Shown: one piece after another, positions 15,244 through 23,765 of the stretch | Numbering within the stretch: position 1 is the stretch's first letter | Layout: each line of letters opens with the position of its first letter | Origin: CALSMU01 sp965230225 | Lineage (GTDB): Bacteria; Bacteroidota; Bacteroidia; Flavobacteriales_D; Parvicellaceae | NCBI GenBank assembly: GCA_965230225.1 | Contig: CBDDKM010000005.1 | Span: 124,001-188,000, forward strand | Reading direction: 5' to 3' | DNA length: 64,000 nt | Translations under genes and position numbers: made by a program | Notes under the pieces: model-generated | The model's database searches: none | What the model was told of the DNA's origin: nothing | What the model saw: only the letters and a program-made list of their open reading frames with translations

Positions 15244-17622
15244 ATGGGACAGAACAACATCAATGAAGCAACTCTTGAAGCTAGAATAAACTCTGTGCTT
15301 AGGACTGCTTTTCCCTCCTTTGAAGAGTTAAAAGTAAAGCACCAAGACAGTTTTTCAATAAAATTTGGTCATCACAACGTGCTGGTGGATTTAAAAGAGC
15401 CATCTAATTACCCCTCAAGGGCTATTTTTGATATTCTTCTAACCACAGAAGATGAAAAAACCAACCTCATTTTGCTAGAGCTTAAAAGGGAGGGTAAGAA
15501 TATAACAAGTGATGATATTGAGCAAGGACTTTCGTATGCCAGATTAATTCATCCAATGCCTCCAATAACACTAATTTCTAACGGAAGCGACAATCAATTT
15601 TATGATACTTATTCAAAACAGAAGCTAGATCGTGACAATGTAGATATGGATTTCTTGATGAATCGAATTGACGTTGCTTTCGAATTGGCTTTGAATGATT
15701 TAAAGGAGACCGCGGAAGTGTTACTTGGCAAAGAGCCTAGAGTATTTACTCAAGTAGTAAATAGGATTTCACACGATAGATTTGACTCTTTCAAGGGCGA
15801 GGTATCCGATCTAACTAGACCAATTTGTGAAAACTTTATACTAAGCAGAAGTTACATTGAGCAACTACACGATTTATCTGATAAGAAGAATCTCGTAGGA
15901 TTGATAGGTCATGCTTTCTCAGGTAAGACAAACTTGTTGTATGATTTTTTTCGGACTTATTCTAGTGATGAAAATGCTTGCTACTACATTGATTGTAATC
16001 AACTGAATTACTCCATATTCCGTCAATTATCGAATCACCTAACTAAAGAATGCAGGTTTCAAATCACGGAAGATAAAATAAGGGAATGGATCATTTCCTA
16101 CTTGGTTGGAACAGATGAAGTGAAATTTACTTTTCTGATAGACAATTTTGACATTAATACAGCACAAGTACTGAAAGAGGAAGTCGCTGAACTTATAGAA
16201 CTATTGAAAGGAAGTAAGCATTCAATAATCTTTACAATCAACCAAATAAGTTACAATCGAATCTCGAAGGACAATTTCCGCAATTACAAGACAATTTTCG
16301 GGAATGAAACCCACACTCTTTCTATAACTGAGTTCAGCGCAGAAGAGTTCAGAAATGCAGAGGAGTTATTGCGTGATACATGTCGTGTCAAATTTGAGCA
16401 TGGAGCCCATTTTTCAAGTGAGTACAGACAACCAAGAACTTTAAGGTTAATCGCTTCATTATTTTCTAATCAAACCGAAAAGATGCCCGAAGGGCAGGTT
16501 TTTAAGATGATGGCAGTACCTGATTTTGAATTTCTGAAGATTCTGTCTCAAAACAGTTCTTTTGGCTCAGGAATGAAAGGAGTATTCAAAAGACTTGCTC
16601 AGGCGTTCCTATCCGACATCTCAAAGAATAAATCTCCTGAATTACAGCTGGCTCATCATTATGGAGGAATTTCTTATCCAGAGGTTGCTAATTTCATGGA
16701 GGGAGGTATGGAGGAACTCCTTCAATCAGGATTTATCGTCAAACATGAGCTTAAAGATGATGTCGCAATAATTTACCCAAAGATTCCAGAATTAGTTGCT
16801 CTGTATTCTGTTGATTTAATCTCATCTGAACTGTTAAATGAATATTCTGACAAATCAATTGACGAAGCGTATAATTATTTGGAGAAAAGCTGTTCTTCTC
16901 TTCCTTATGGAGATATTGTTGCGACAGGTGTTTTACTTAAAATAGCAGGAAGTGGTGAGGTCGAATTGTTCTCTGACTTGGTTTTACATCAATTGTCACT
17001 TGAACCTCAAAAGCAAAAAATAAGCGATGGTACTAAAGCAAGGATGCTTATTAATAATAAAATGGTTGTGGATATTGAATTTCAAGGAGATGAATTTGAA
17101 GAGGATTTTATCAGCAATCACTTTCCGTTCTTAGTCTTGTCTCAACTAGCTGGATACCCTCTTCAGAGTCAGGGTTCGAACGAGGATGAAGAGTATGATT
17201 TTCATTTGAAACTATTATATCAACTAGCGAGGAATGGCACTTCGATGGTAAGAGTCCCTAGTTTTACATTTGAAAACACACCCCCAGTTGAATGTTTTGA
17301 ATTAAGTAATACTGGAACAATTTTATCAGGTAGAAATGGAATTATTGAACCATTGGTTCAATCTATTCAAAAAAGCTTTCGACAAATTCCTGAGCAAATT
17401 ATGAGACTAGCAGAATTTGCATTCGAGAATAACTATTTTCCTGTCATCTGGCGAATTTATTTAGCTCTTCGGGAAGAAACAAACATAGTTGATGAAAAGC
17501 TTTCTAGTATCGCTAGTACATTCATTGACAGGTTCAACTCTGAGTTTCCAGAGTTGTTTAAGCGGCTATTACTTGAGAATAGTAATTCCGAAATAACCAA
17601 TGATAAAAACTCAAATAATTAA
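15244..17622 (+). CDS. PD-(D/E)XK-like/P-loop NTPase fusion, putative defence effector
   Basis: A 792-residue protein. Residues 1-160 resemble a restriction-type nuclease fold: E12 in the first helix, D63 (FDILL), E79-L-K81 (LLELKRE) and Q94xxxY98, the full E/D/ExK/QxxxY order of RecB- or HsdR-like nucleases. A P-loop NTPase follows: Walker A G222-T229 (GHAFSGKT) and Walker B with D300 (FTFLIDNFD). A winged-helix-like part may follow (~430-500). The rest (~500-792) is unrecognised and may sense a trigger. The layout resembles STAND-type defence NTPases. It starts an operon divergent from XRE-Argonaute, and the next gene begins 8 bp after its stop. No exact match to a named system is recognised. 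Confidence 0.8.
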   Translation: MGQNNINEATLEARINSVLRTAFPSFEELKVKHQDSFSIKFGHHNVLVDLKEPSNYPSRAIFDILLTTEDEKTNLILLELKREGKNITSDDIEQGLSYARLIHPMPPITLISNGSDNQFYDTYSKQKLDRDNVDMDFLMNRIDVAFELALNDLKETAEVLLGKEPRVFTQVVNRISHDRFDSFKGEVSDLTRPICENFILSRSYIEQLHDLSDKKNLVGLIGHAFSGKTNLLYDFFRTYSSDENACYYIDCNQLNYSIFRQLSNHLTKECRFQITEDKIREWIISYLVGTDEVKFTFLIDNFDINTAQVLKEEVAELIELLKGSKHSIIFTINQISYNRISKDNFRNYKTIFGNETHTLSITEFSAEEFRNAEELLRDTCRVKFEHGAHFSSEYRQPRTLRLIASLFSNQTEKMPEGQVFKMMAVPDFEFLKILSQNSSFGSGMKGVFKRLAQAFLSDISKNKSPELQLAHHYGGISYPEVANFMEGGMEELLQSGFIVKHELKDDVAIIYPKIPELVALYSVDLISSELLNEYSDKSIDEAYNYLEKSCSSLPYGDIVATGVLLKIAGSGEVELFSDLVLHQLSLEPQKQKISDGTKARMLINNKMVVDIEFQGDEFEEDFISNHFPFLVLSQLAGYPLQSQGSNEDEEYDFHLKLLYQLARNGTSMVRVPSFTFENTPPVECFELSNTGTILSGRNGIIEPLVQSIQKSFRQIPEQIMRLAEFAFENNYFPVIWRIYLALREETNIVDEKLSSIASTFIDRFNSEFPELFKRLLLENSNSEITNDKNSNN

Positions 17623-17630
17623 CAAAAGCT

Positions 17631-19277
17631 ATGGCTGCAATACTTTTAGATGGCAAAAAGGTGGTTCTTCCAGAATATACCAATGAATATAAAAATCAGT
17701 ACTGGTCGATCTTGACTACTCATGTTGAAAAGAAAATTGGAGCAGAGGAGATTTCTGATCCAGATGAAGTTTCTGAAATCCTCAAAGAGTGTTTTTCCAT
17801 ACTGTGTACTGAATTTGAAAAAGCCATAAGTGAGATACCAGAGGCGGCTTTTTTCCTGTTTTGTAATGATGTTCATGAAGATTCGATTGATCTATGGCAA
17901 AAACAAAGTGAGGGATACGCTCTCGACATTGATGAGGAACAGTTTGCCATTTCGAGGAGAATCCTTAAAATAATCCTTGAGCAGGGCTGCGCAATTGAGC
18001 TAAAAGGACACCGTAACTTTGTTGTTGAAGTCAAGAGTAAAGAAACGATATACATTGAGCACCTTGAAAAATTACTATACATTGGTGCATGGTGTGTTGC
18101 GCTTAGCGAAGATGTATCAAATAGTCAGTTATTCCCCAAGTCAAAAGGTGTTCAAATTCAGGAGGGCGATTTGACAATCTTAACTCACCAACCATACCCC
18201 CAGCTTTTTAAGCATATTCATCAGGATTTACCACGACATAACAGCAATGTTCAATTGTCAAATTCCATAGTTGATTTTAGAACGCTCCTAAAGGATGAAA
18301 TGAACGTAGATTACGATATTCTGGCATCATTCATTAATCAAAGTCTTTTGGAACCGAACTACAACTATTCAATTACTGATATAAAGCCTCTGATCCAAGG
18401 TATTTGCGAAGAGCTTGGTTACGATGAAGATTTTGTAAAAGACTTTTATGAAGGGTTAACTGTTTCGTCAAGAAATGTCCTGTCAATAGAGGATTGCATT
18501 CTGCGTAATCAGGATGGAAGACGTTTTATGTTTAGACCTATTTTAGAATACTCTATTGACGGTAAACAATACAACATTGTTGGATATAATAAATGGGCTG
18601 AGAGCTTTGTAACGCTCTCCACAAACTGTTTCCCTTTCGGACATTATCCTGAAGAATGGAAAAAACATGATCCAATTAAAAAATTCGTTCAGCAAGTAAC
18701 TGATGAGCATGACTCAATATTGGAGGAGCCAATTATTGATTATCTAAGAAGTAAGGATATTAAAGTTGATGGGAACATCAAATCCTTCAGAAAGAAGAAA
18801 GGGAATAATGTACCAATAGAAGTTGAAGGAGTAGGAGAGATTGACCTGATTTTTATTGATGAAGTTAACAAGGTCTTGTATGTTGGAGAATGCAAGCATA
18901 ATCGCTCAAGGTTCGATATGAACAATTGGAAACGTGATTATTCAAACTTTGTAAACAAATACGAAACCCAACTCTCAAATAAGGAGAAATGGGTCAATGA
19001 GAATTTGTCAATTGTAAGAGAACATTTTGAAGTTGAATATGATTGCTCTATTGATTTTGAAGGATATATTGTTAGAGCTGCCTTTTTTATTAATGCTCCA
19101 ACGGTGTACATGCACAATGGTAAGTATCGAGCATTCACGATTACTGATTTAAAGAATATCATTGAGGGTAAAGTTGTAGATGCCATATTTAGATTTACAA
19201 ACGAAGACACGGGTGTAACTTTCGATATTAGTCATCCTTACTTTGATAATCTTAGAAATGAACTCGATAGTCAATAG
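17631..19277 (+). CDS. Unknown protein with C-terminal PD-(D/E)XK-like nuclease motif
   Basis: A 548-residue protein, eight bases after the NTPase gene, so the two form an operon. The N-terminal ~340 residues are unrecognised. From ~355 a nuclease-like core appears: a helix with EEPIIDYLRSKDIKVDGN, then GEID (D405), a strand FIDEVNKVLYV, and GECKHN with E420 and K422. This D-(x14)-ExK spacing is that of PD-(D/E)XK nucleases. A later segment contains INAPTVYMHNGKYRAFTI. Both proteins of the pair thus carry a nuclease-like signature. It probably acts with the upstream NTPase, but what it cuts, and whether it cuts at all, is not shown by the sequence. Confidence 0.75.
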   Translation: MAAILLDGKKVVLPEYTNEYKNQYWSILTTHVEKKIGAEEISDPDEVSEILKECFSILCTEFEKAISEIPEAAFFLFCNDVHEDSIDLWQKQSEGYALDIDEEQFAISRRILKIILEQGCAIELKGHRNFVVEVKSKETIYIEHLEKLLYIGAWCVALSEDVSNSQLFPKSKGVQIQEGDLTILTHQPYPQLFKHIHQDLPRHNSNVQLSNSIVDFRTLLKDEMNVDYDILASFINQSLLEPNYNYSITDIKPLIQGICEELGYDEDFVKDFYEGLTVSSRNVLSIEDCILRNQDGRRFMFRPILEYSIDGKQYNIVGYNKWAESFVTLSTNCFPFGHYPEEWKKHDPIKKFVQQVTDEHDSILEEPIIDYLRSKDIKVDGNIKSFRKKKGNNVPIEVEGVGEIDLIFIDEVNKVLYVGECKHNRSRFDMNNWKRDYSNFVNKYETQLSNKEKWVNENLSIVREHFEVEYDCSIDFEGYIVRAAFFINAPTVYMHNGKYRAFTITDLKNIIEGKVVDAIFRFTNEDTGVTFDISHPYFDNLRNELDSQ

Positions 19278-19299
19278 TTCAATACCCCTCTGGTAAGTC

Positions 19300-19313
19300 T
19301 TTTACTAGTAAAA
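19300..19313. repeat. Perfect 14-bp palindrome TTTTACTAGTAAAA
   Basis: A perfect palindrome 23 bp after the stop of the nuclease-like gene and without a T-run, so it is not a standard terminator. It could be a protein-binding or recombination site at the island edge. No second copy was noticed in the window. Confidence 0.45.
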
Positions 19314-19451
19314 TCAATGCTTTCGCCTTTGATGAGGTAGAACCTACGCTGCAAGTAGATGCTCCACAAATGGCTTTAACTCATAGAGTTGCTTGATTTG
19401 AATGATAAAATCGTTCGAGAAGTCGCCCGTCTGGTGTACAGATGAGAGAAA

Positions 19452-19478
19452 AGCTCCAACTATGTTGGGGCTTTTTTT
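19452..19478 (+). terminator. Intrinsic terminator after the NTPase/nuclease operon
   Basis: AGCTCCAAC (19452-19460), loop TAT, GTTGGGGCT (19464-19472) with one G-T pair, then a run of T. It lies 175 bp after the operon's last stop. Confidence 0.75.
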
Positions 19479-19559
19479 GTTTTCAGAACTTATTTGAGCT
19501 TGCTCAAGGATTAAGGGATGAGAACAAAAAAAGAAGCATGAAATGCAGCTTTTCTCTCT

Positions 19560-19700
19560 GACAATGACTAAAGTGGTACTCGCCGACTAACAAGGAGGCA
19601 ACTATACACTCCGGGTACAAAACAGAAAGAGAAACAGAGCGAAAGCGAGGTTTCTCTTTTTTGTTTTACTTCATTCTCAAACTGTTTCTCGCATTTAATA
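19560..19700 (+). repeat. Diverged dispersed repeat, copy A
   Basis: From GACAATGACTAAAG this stretch aligns by eye with 23564-23690, agreeing at roughly three bases of four with few gaps. Shared blocks include the GCCGA...CAAG core, GGGTA and AGAAAGAGA. The flank after the terminator-like T tract is also similar. Confidence 0.5.
19628..19663 (+). terminator. Intrinsic terminator with GAAA tetraloop
   Basis: AGAGAAAC (19628-19635) pairs perfectly with GTTTCTCT (19650-19657), with an inner GC-GAAA-GC hairpin, and is followed by a T run. It is the second plus-strand terminator within 180 bp and lies inside repeat copy A. Confidence 0.7.
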
Positions 19701-19773
19701 CTACGTTCATGGTTGATTTCATAAAGAGAGTTTGGTACTGATATTCATCATTAATTCAGAAAAGACCTTTGCT

Positions 19774-19781
19774 TACCTTTG
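19774..19781 (+). promoter_or_regulatory. Candidate -7 box (TACCTTTG) for rsgA
   Basis: TACCTTTG matches TAnnTTTG and ends only 5 bp before the ATG at 19787, so transcription would begin at or very near the start codon. No clear -33 element is seen. Confidence 0.45.
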
Positions 19782-19786
19782 CATTC

Positions 19787-20845
19787 ATGGATTCTAAATA
19801 CTTGGGCTATACCGAAGAAATGGAGACGTACCGTGCTGAAAACGGATACGAAGAATTTGATGTAGGCCGTGTTATCCTTGAACACAAAGAGAGATACATA
19901 GTTCTAAACGAAAGGGGTGAATATGATGCCGAAATCCTCGGTCAAATGAGATTTAAAGCAGAGAAAAGAAGTGATTTTCCTGCGGTTGGCGACTGGGTGG
20001 TTTTTCAAGAATTCAATGAGGATCAAGCCATAATACATACCATATTACCACGCATTAATTCTTTGGAACGAAAATCTGTTGGATCAGAAAGTGATAGACA
20101 ATTAATTGCAACTAATATTGATACTGCTTTTATCGTGGTTGCAGCCGATAGAGATTTTAGTGTTAACCGAATTCAGAGATATCTTGCCATAATTTTAGAG
20201 TCAAAAATTGAGGCGATTATTGTGTTAAACAAGATTGATTTAATTGAGCCAGATGAATGCAAGGAGCTTCTTCAGGAGATTCGTGGTAGAATTCCTGACG
20301 TACCTGTTGTGTTGGCAAGCTGTGAAGATGAATCGGGCATTGAAGAATTAAAGAATTGTTTAGAATCGAACAGAACATATTGTCTTTTAGGATCTTCGGG
20401 AGTAGGGAAAAGTTCTTTACTCAATAAGCTTTCGGGTGAGGATTTTATGCCAACGGCAAGCATTAGCGAAGCCAGTGTAAGAGGAAAGCATACAACTACC
20501 CATCGTGAACTAATTCTTCTCAGTAGTGGAGCCATGATAATTGACAACCCAGGAATGAGAGAAGTGGGTATGGCATCTACATCCTCTGGAATTCATGAGG
20601 TATTTGATGTGATTTCGGATTTAGTTCTAAACTGTAAGTATAGCGACTGTCAGCACATCAATGAAGATGGTTGCAAGGTTTTAGAAGCAGTAGAAAGTGG
20701 AGAAATAACCAAAGCGGATTATGATAATTATATGCAGCTGAAGAAAGAACAAGATCACTTTCAGTCTTCCGAATTAGAGCGAAAGCAAAAAGGAAAGGCG
20801 TTGAGTAAGCACATAAAGAACTACTATAAGTCTAAAAATCGTTAA
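19787..20845 (+). CDS. rsgA: Ribosome small subunit-dependent GTPase RsgA
   Basis: A 352-residue circularly permuted GTPase that helps mature the 30S ribosomal subunit. An N-terminal OB-fold (VGDWVVFQEFNEDQAIIHTI) is followed by the permuted G motifs: G4 (VLNKIDL), G1 (GSSGVGKSS, about 202-210), G2 region (RGKHTTTHRE) and G3 (DNPGMRE). A C-terminal zinc site (CKYSDCQHINEDGC) ends the domain. The frame is open from a TTG at 19769, but the ATG at 19787 is the sensible start. It is the first gene clearly outside the island. Confidence in the family is very high. Confidence 0.96.
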   Translation: MDSKYLGYTEEMETYRAENGYEEFDVGRVILEHKERYIVLNERGEYDAEILGQMRFKAEKRSDFPAVGDWVVFQEFNEDQAIIHTILPRINSLERKSVGSESDRQLIATNIDTAFIVVAADRDFSVNRIQRYLAIILESKIEAIIVLNKIDLIEPDECKELLQEIRGRIPDVPVVLASCEDESGIEELKNCLESNRTYCLLGSSGVGKSSLLNKLSGEDFMPTASISEASVRGKHTTTHRELILLSSGAMIIDNPGMREVGMASTSSGIHEVFDVISDLVLNCKYSDCQHINEDGCKVLEAVESGEITKADYDNYMQLKKEQDHFQSSELERKQKGKALSKHIKNYYKSKNR

Positions 20846-21135
20846 TTGGCTTCTGGGTGATCTGAATTATGCCAAATACTAACAAAAATGACTGAATACT
20901 AATTTGTAAGTATTGCTTTTAAGGCACTAGATGTACAATTTGATCATTGACAAAAGTTTTTATTATCATCTGTAATCTTAGTATTTATAGTGTTTAGGTC
21001 GATTTATTCTCTTCAATATGGATCCATTAAGCTAATGTTTCCGAGGTGGAGGCAGTTTTCTATAGCAAAAACAGCCTAAAAAGGAGCAAGATTAAGCTGT
21101 ATATTTACTACATAGTCGAAACAAAAAAGTAATTT

Positions 21136-22923
21136 ATGATCTGGATAATTATCGCTGTTGCAGTCGTAGTAGCAATTCTCGTTATAGGCAAATTGATGTC
21201 TAGAAATCAGCAGAACAAAGCACCAAAAAAATTAGAAGAAGCAAAAGAGGCATATAAGAATCAGGAAATAGACATGGTTTATGCTGCCCTGGCTGATGCT
21301 TTTTATGTTCCGTTTAACGAAGTTTACGAAGCGGAAGATGCTAAGATTGCACTTGAGGTAATTGAATTACTGGAAAAAGTGGGAAAAGAAAATCATGGAG
21401 ATTTTCAGGATGTTATAGATAAGATTAAACCCTTCTTAAAGAAAGCTGCGGTTTCTGGAGGGAAGGTGCCGGATAAGTTTACTGAACCAATAGAGGATAT
21501 TCTGGAAAAAAGGTCGGAAGGTGCTTATGTTGCAGATTCGGATGCTAAGCCTGAAATGACAGTCAACTTAGAGGCGAAAACTGTTAATAACGGGGGGAGC
21601 CTTAAAGGAAAAATAAAGCTCACAGGAGCTAAAAAAGATGTTGAATTACACTACTTCATTATTTCGTTGGAAAGATACAATAGAGATAGTGGTGATTACG
21701 AAGCAGAGTTAGGATCACAATCTCCTACTTATTTTGCAAAGAAGTTGGCTGTAGGGCAAGAAATGGAGATTGATTTTGAATTGTTTCTGGAATACGAAGA
21801 TTTTAACTTAAACCCGAATGGATTATACAAATTGATGGTGGAGTTAAACCTTCAAAGTGGTAATTTCTTTAATAAAAAGTTTGAAATAAAAGTCTTAGAA
21901 GAGAAAGCTGATGAAAGCAAGGCTTATTTAAATGATAGCTATTTAACAGATCAAAAATTAGAAGGAAGTTTGATTCACTATGGAGATAAAAGCTGTTCAC
22001 TTTTTGAAGTGGAGGGAGGAACTCTTATTTCCTGGGGGGATATGATTTCAATGAGAGATCATTCAGGAAGTCAAAAATGGTTCAAATACGGTACAGGTAG
22101 CCAGGTTGCTGTAAGTGTAGATAAGACCAAATTTGTAAATATCGGACCTTATGGCAATACAATGCATACCTATTCAGTGGAAACGGGAGAGGAGATTATT
22201 TCTACGGATTTTAGTTGGGAAGTTGATTATATAGTTTGGGCCGAAAATCATATTGTATGCTGCGACAGTTCTTCCATATTGATTTTAGATTCTAATCTTG
22301 ACTTACAAGATTATTTAGACAATTTTAGCAAGCTTACCGATTCAAGTATTAGTACCCTTCATTTGGCAAAAGACAAAAGTAAGGTGTTGGTGAATTTGGA
22401 CAGCACAGATCTTTTATTGGAGTTCGATCCAGCAACAAAAGCTACCAAAGAAATCAATAGAGGAGAAAGTTATTTGGAATATATTCAGTTTTCGAACGAT
22501 GATGAATTTGTTTGTGCCATAGAAGCAAATGGATTACAAGTATACGATGGAAGCTTTAACTTACTTTATGAAGTGAGACCCCATGGAAAGCGATATATTC
22601 GTTCAAAAAGTAGAGCAGATGAAGGGCAGTACCTCATTAGACAATTTGCCAGTTTACATCCTGAAACAAAGAAAATACTCTACAACAATGAAAGTGGGAA
22701 ATTGTTTGTGGGAGATTTGGTAGCTAAGGATTATGAAACCATTGAAAGATCCGAAGTTGAGTTTGTATTAAGAGCCGTTTGGAGTAATAACCAAATAGCC
22801 GCAATTAGTGGCCAGGGAGAATTTTTGATCATTTCTGGTGAAGGGAAAGTTACCCAGAGAGAAATGGACTTTATAAGTAGAGATGAAAGATATGACGAAG
22901 ATTCTGATGATGAATTATTTTAA
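21136..22923 (+). CDS. Membrane-anchored protein with arrestin/Spo0M-like and beta-propeller regions
   Basis: A 595-residue protein, starting with one membrane helix (WIIIAVAVVVAILVIGKLMS). Residues ~140-260 read like an arrestin/Spo0M-type beta-sandwich (MTVNLEAKTVNNGGSLKGKI, then VELHYFIISLERYNR and NGLYKLMVELNLQSG). From ~280 to the end are repeating propeller-like units (LISWGDMISMRDHSG, YIQFSNDDEFVCAIEANGLQ). The tail is acidic (RYDEDSDDELF). The domain pairing is not one I can name and no catalytic site is visible. The 290 bp upstream hold no gene. Confidence 0.7.
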   Translation: MIWIIIAVAVVVAILVIGKLMSRNQQNKAPKKLEEAKEAYKNQEIDMVYAALADAFYVPFNEVYEAEDAKIALEVIELLEKVGKENHGDFQDVIDKIKPFLKKAAVSGGKVPDKFTEPIEDILEKRSEGAYVADSDAKPEMTVNLEAKTVNNGGSLKGKIKLTGAKKDVELHYFIISLERYNRDSGDYEAELGSQSPTYFAKKLAVGQEMEIDFELFLEYEDFNLNPNGLYKLMVELNLQSGNFFNKKFEIKVLEEKADESKAYLNDSYLTDQKLEGSLIHYGDKSCSLFEVEGGTLISWGDMISMRDHSGSQKWFKYGTGSQVAVSVDKTKFVNIGPYGNTMHTYSVETGEEIISTDFSWEVDYIVWAENHIVCCDSSSILILDSNLDLQDYLDNFSKLTDSSISTLHLAKDKSKVLVNLDSTDLLLEFDPATKATKEINRGESYLEYIQFSNDDEFVCAIEANGLQVYDGSFNLLYEVRPHGKRYIRSKSRADEGQYLIRQFASLHPETKKILYNNESGKLFVGDLVAKDYETIERSEVEFVLRAVWSNNQIAAISGQGEFLIISGEGKVTQREMDFISRDERYDEDSDDELF

Positions 22924-22968
22924 AAGTTGTAGAGGTATTTAGCAATTTCAACCTGGTTCGATAATAAA

Positions 22969-23475
22969 TTACTTTCCAGTCTTTTTCTTTTGCCCTCTAG
23001 TAGTTTTAGGGTAAGTGAATTCAAATGAATCTTCCTTAGTGATAGGGGTAAAGTGGTCTGCCTCATCAATAAGAACGGAAGCAGTGTTTTTTTCAACAGC
23101 AGCAATTTCTACTCGTACTCCTCTTGATTTCAAGTACCTCACAAGTTCAACATAATCAGAATCACCACTTACAATTATAATGGTATCTACTTTTTGCGCA
23201 ATTTGAGTTGCGAATATGGTAAGCGGAATATCTGCTGATTTGTGACATGGCACAACACTTCCATGGAAATTCTCATGAAGTCTTTCTGCTAATTTAGAGC
23301 TGATTTCCTTGCCTTCACGGAAATAAATAAGACGGTTTAATGCCCTGTCTGCTAATAATCTTGGCACCAAAGTGTCAAAATTGGCAAGTACATTTTTTTT
23401 CATCAGGCTTTGCAGACTGCGTTCAATGTTGTTGCCATCAATTAAAATTGCGACACACTGGTCAATTCTTATCAT
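22969..23475 (-). CDS. NYN (LabA/DUF88-type) domain protein
   Basis: A 168-residue protein with the NYN domain, a PIN-like nuclease fold. Acidic motifs are present in order: VAILIDGNNIERS near the N-terminus, SADIPLTIFATQ in the middle and IIVSGDSDYVELVRYLKSRG, all expected for metal binding. The C-terminus is a basic tail (TTRGQKKKTGK), often used for nucleic-acid contact. The family is thought to act on RNA. It is convergent with the propeller protein at 21136 (45-bp gap). On the minus strand TACCTTTA at 23502-23509 is a near match to the -7 box. Confidence 0.88.
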   Translation of the reverse strand: MIRIDQCVAILIDGNNIERSLQSLMKKNVLANFDTLVPRLLADRALNRLIYFREGKEISSKLAERLHENFHGSVVPCHKSADIPLTIFATQIAQKVDTIIIVSGDSDYVELVRYLKSRGVRVEIAAVEKNTASVLIDEADHFTPITKEDSFEFTYPKTTRGQKKKTGK

Positions 23476-23563
23476 AAAAAGAGTTTATTGATTTTCAACC
23501 TTAAAGGTAGTCCTAAATGATTAAAACATAATGAATTGGCTGTACTTTTCTAGAATTTGGTTC

Positions 23564-23690
23564 GACAATGAATAAAGAGGACACTTGCCGATTTGCAAGA
23601 AGGTAACTTTACTCAGGGTAAAGAATAGAAAGAGACGAGTTTTTTCTTTTTCTTTTCACCCCATTTTAAACAGTTACTCAATCTCGTAAA
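23564..23690 (+). repeat. Diverged dispersed repeat, copy B
   Basis: It starts GACAATGAATAAAG and aligns with 19560-19700 by eye through the GCCGA...CAAG core, GGGTA and AGAAAGAGA. The 16 bp ATTTGGTTCGACAATG at its left edge (23555-23570) recur exactly at 1435-1450. The hairpin that ends copy A is degraded here. Confidence 0.5.
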
Positions 23691-23765
23691 CAATGATAAA
23701 GATTGTTAAATCCACATGGGCATCTGCTACTAGCAATTACTTTTAAGGCAGTTAAACAAATTCCT

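Larger units (their letters stand above)
19278..19786. other. 509-bp intergenic region at the island's right side
   Basis: No credible gene is seen. It contains a 14-bp perfect palindrome (19300-19313), two plus-strand terminators (19452-19478 and 19628-19663), a small hairpin TTGAGC/GCTCAA (19494-19507), one copy of a ~130-bp diverged repeat (from 19560), and a candidate rsgA promoter (19774-19781). The right boundary of the island should fall here. Confidence 0.6.

Noticed and set aside
8740..19359. CAAGTAGA at 8740-8747 and 19352-19359 as possible att direct repeats of the island.
   Set aside because: Eight bases is too short to stand out in AT-rich sequence, and neither copy lies in a symmetric context.
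19344..19480. Minus-strand open stretch ending ...YELKPFVEHLLAA and stop.
   Set aside because: About 45 residues without a start codon or upstream continuation; it overlaps a terminator. Possibly a remnant, but not supportable as a gene.
22920..23105. Minus-strand ORF overlapping the NYN gene's 3' end.
   Set aside because: Out-of-frame shadow of the NYN gene; the NYN motifs are in the other frame.
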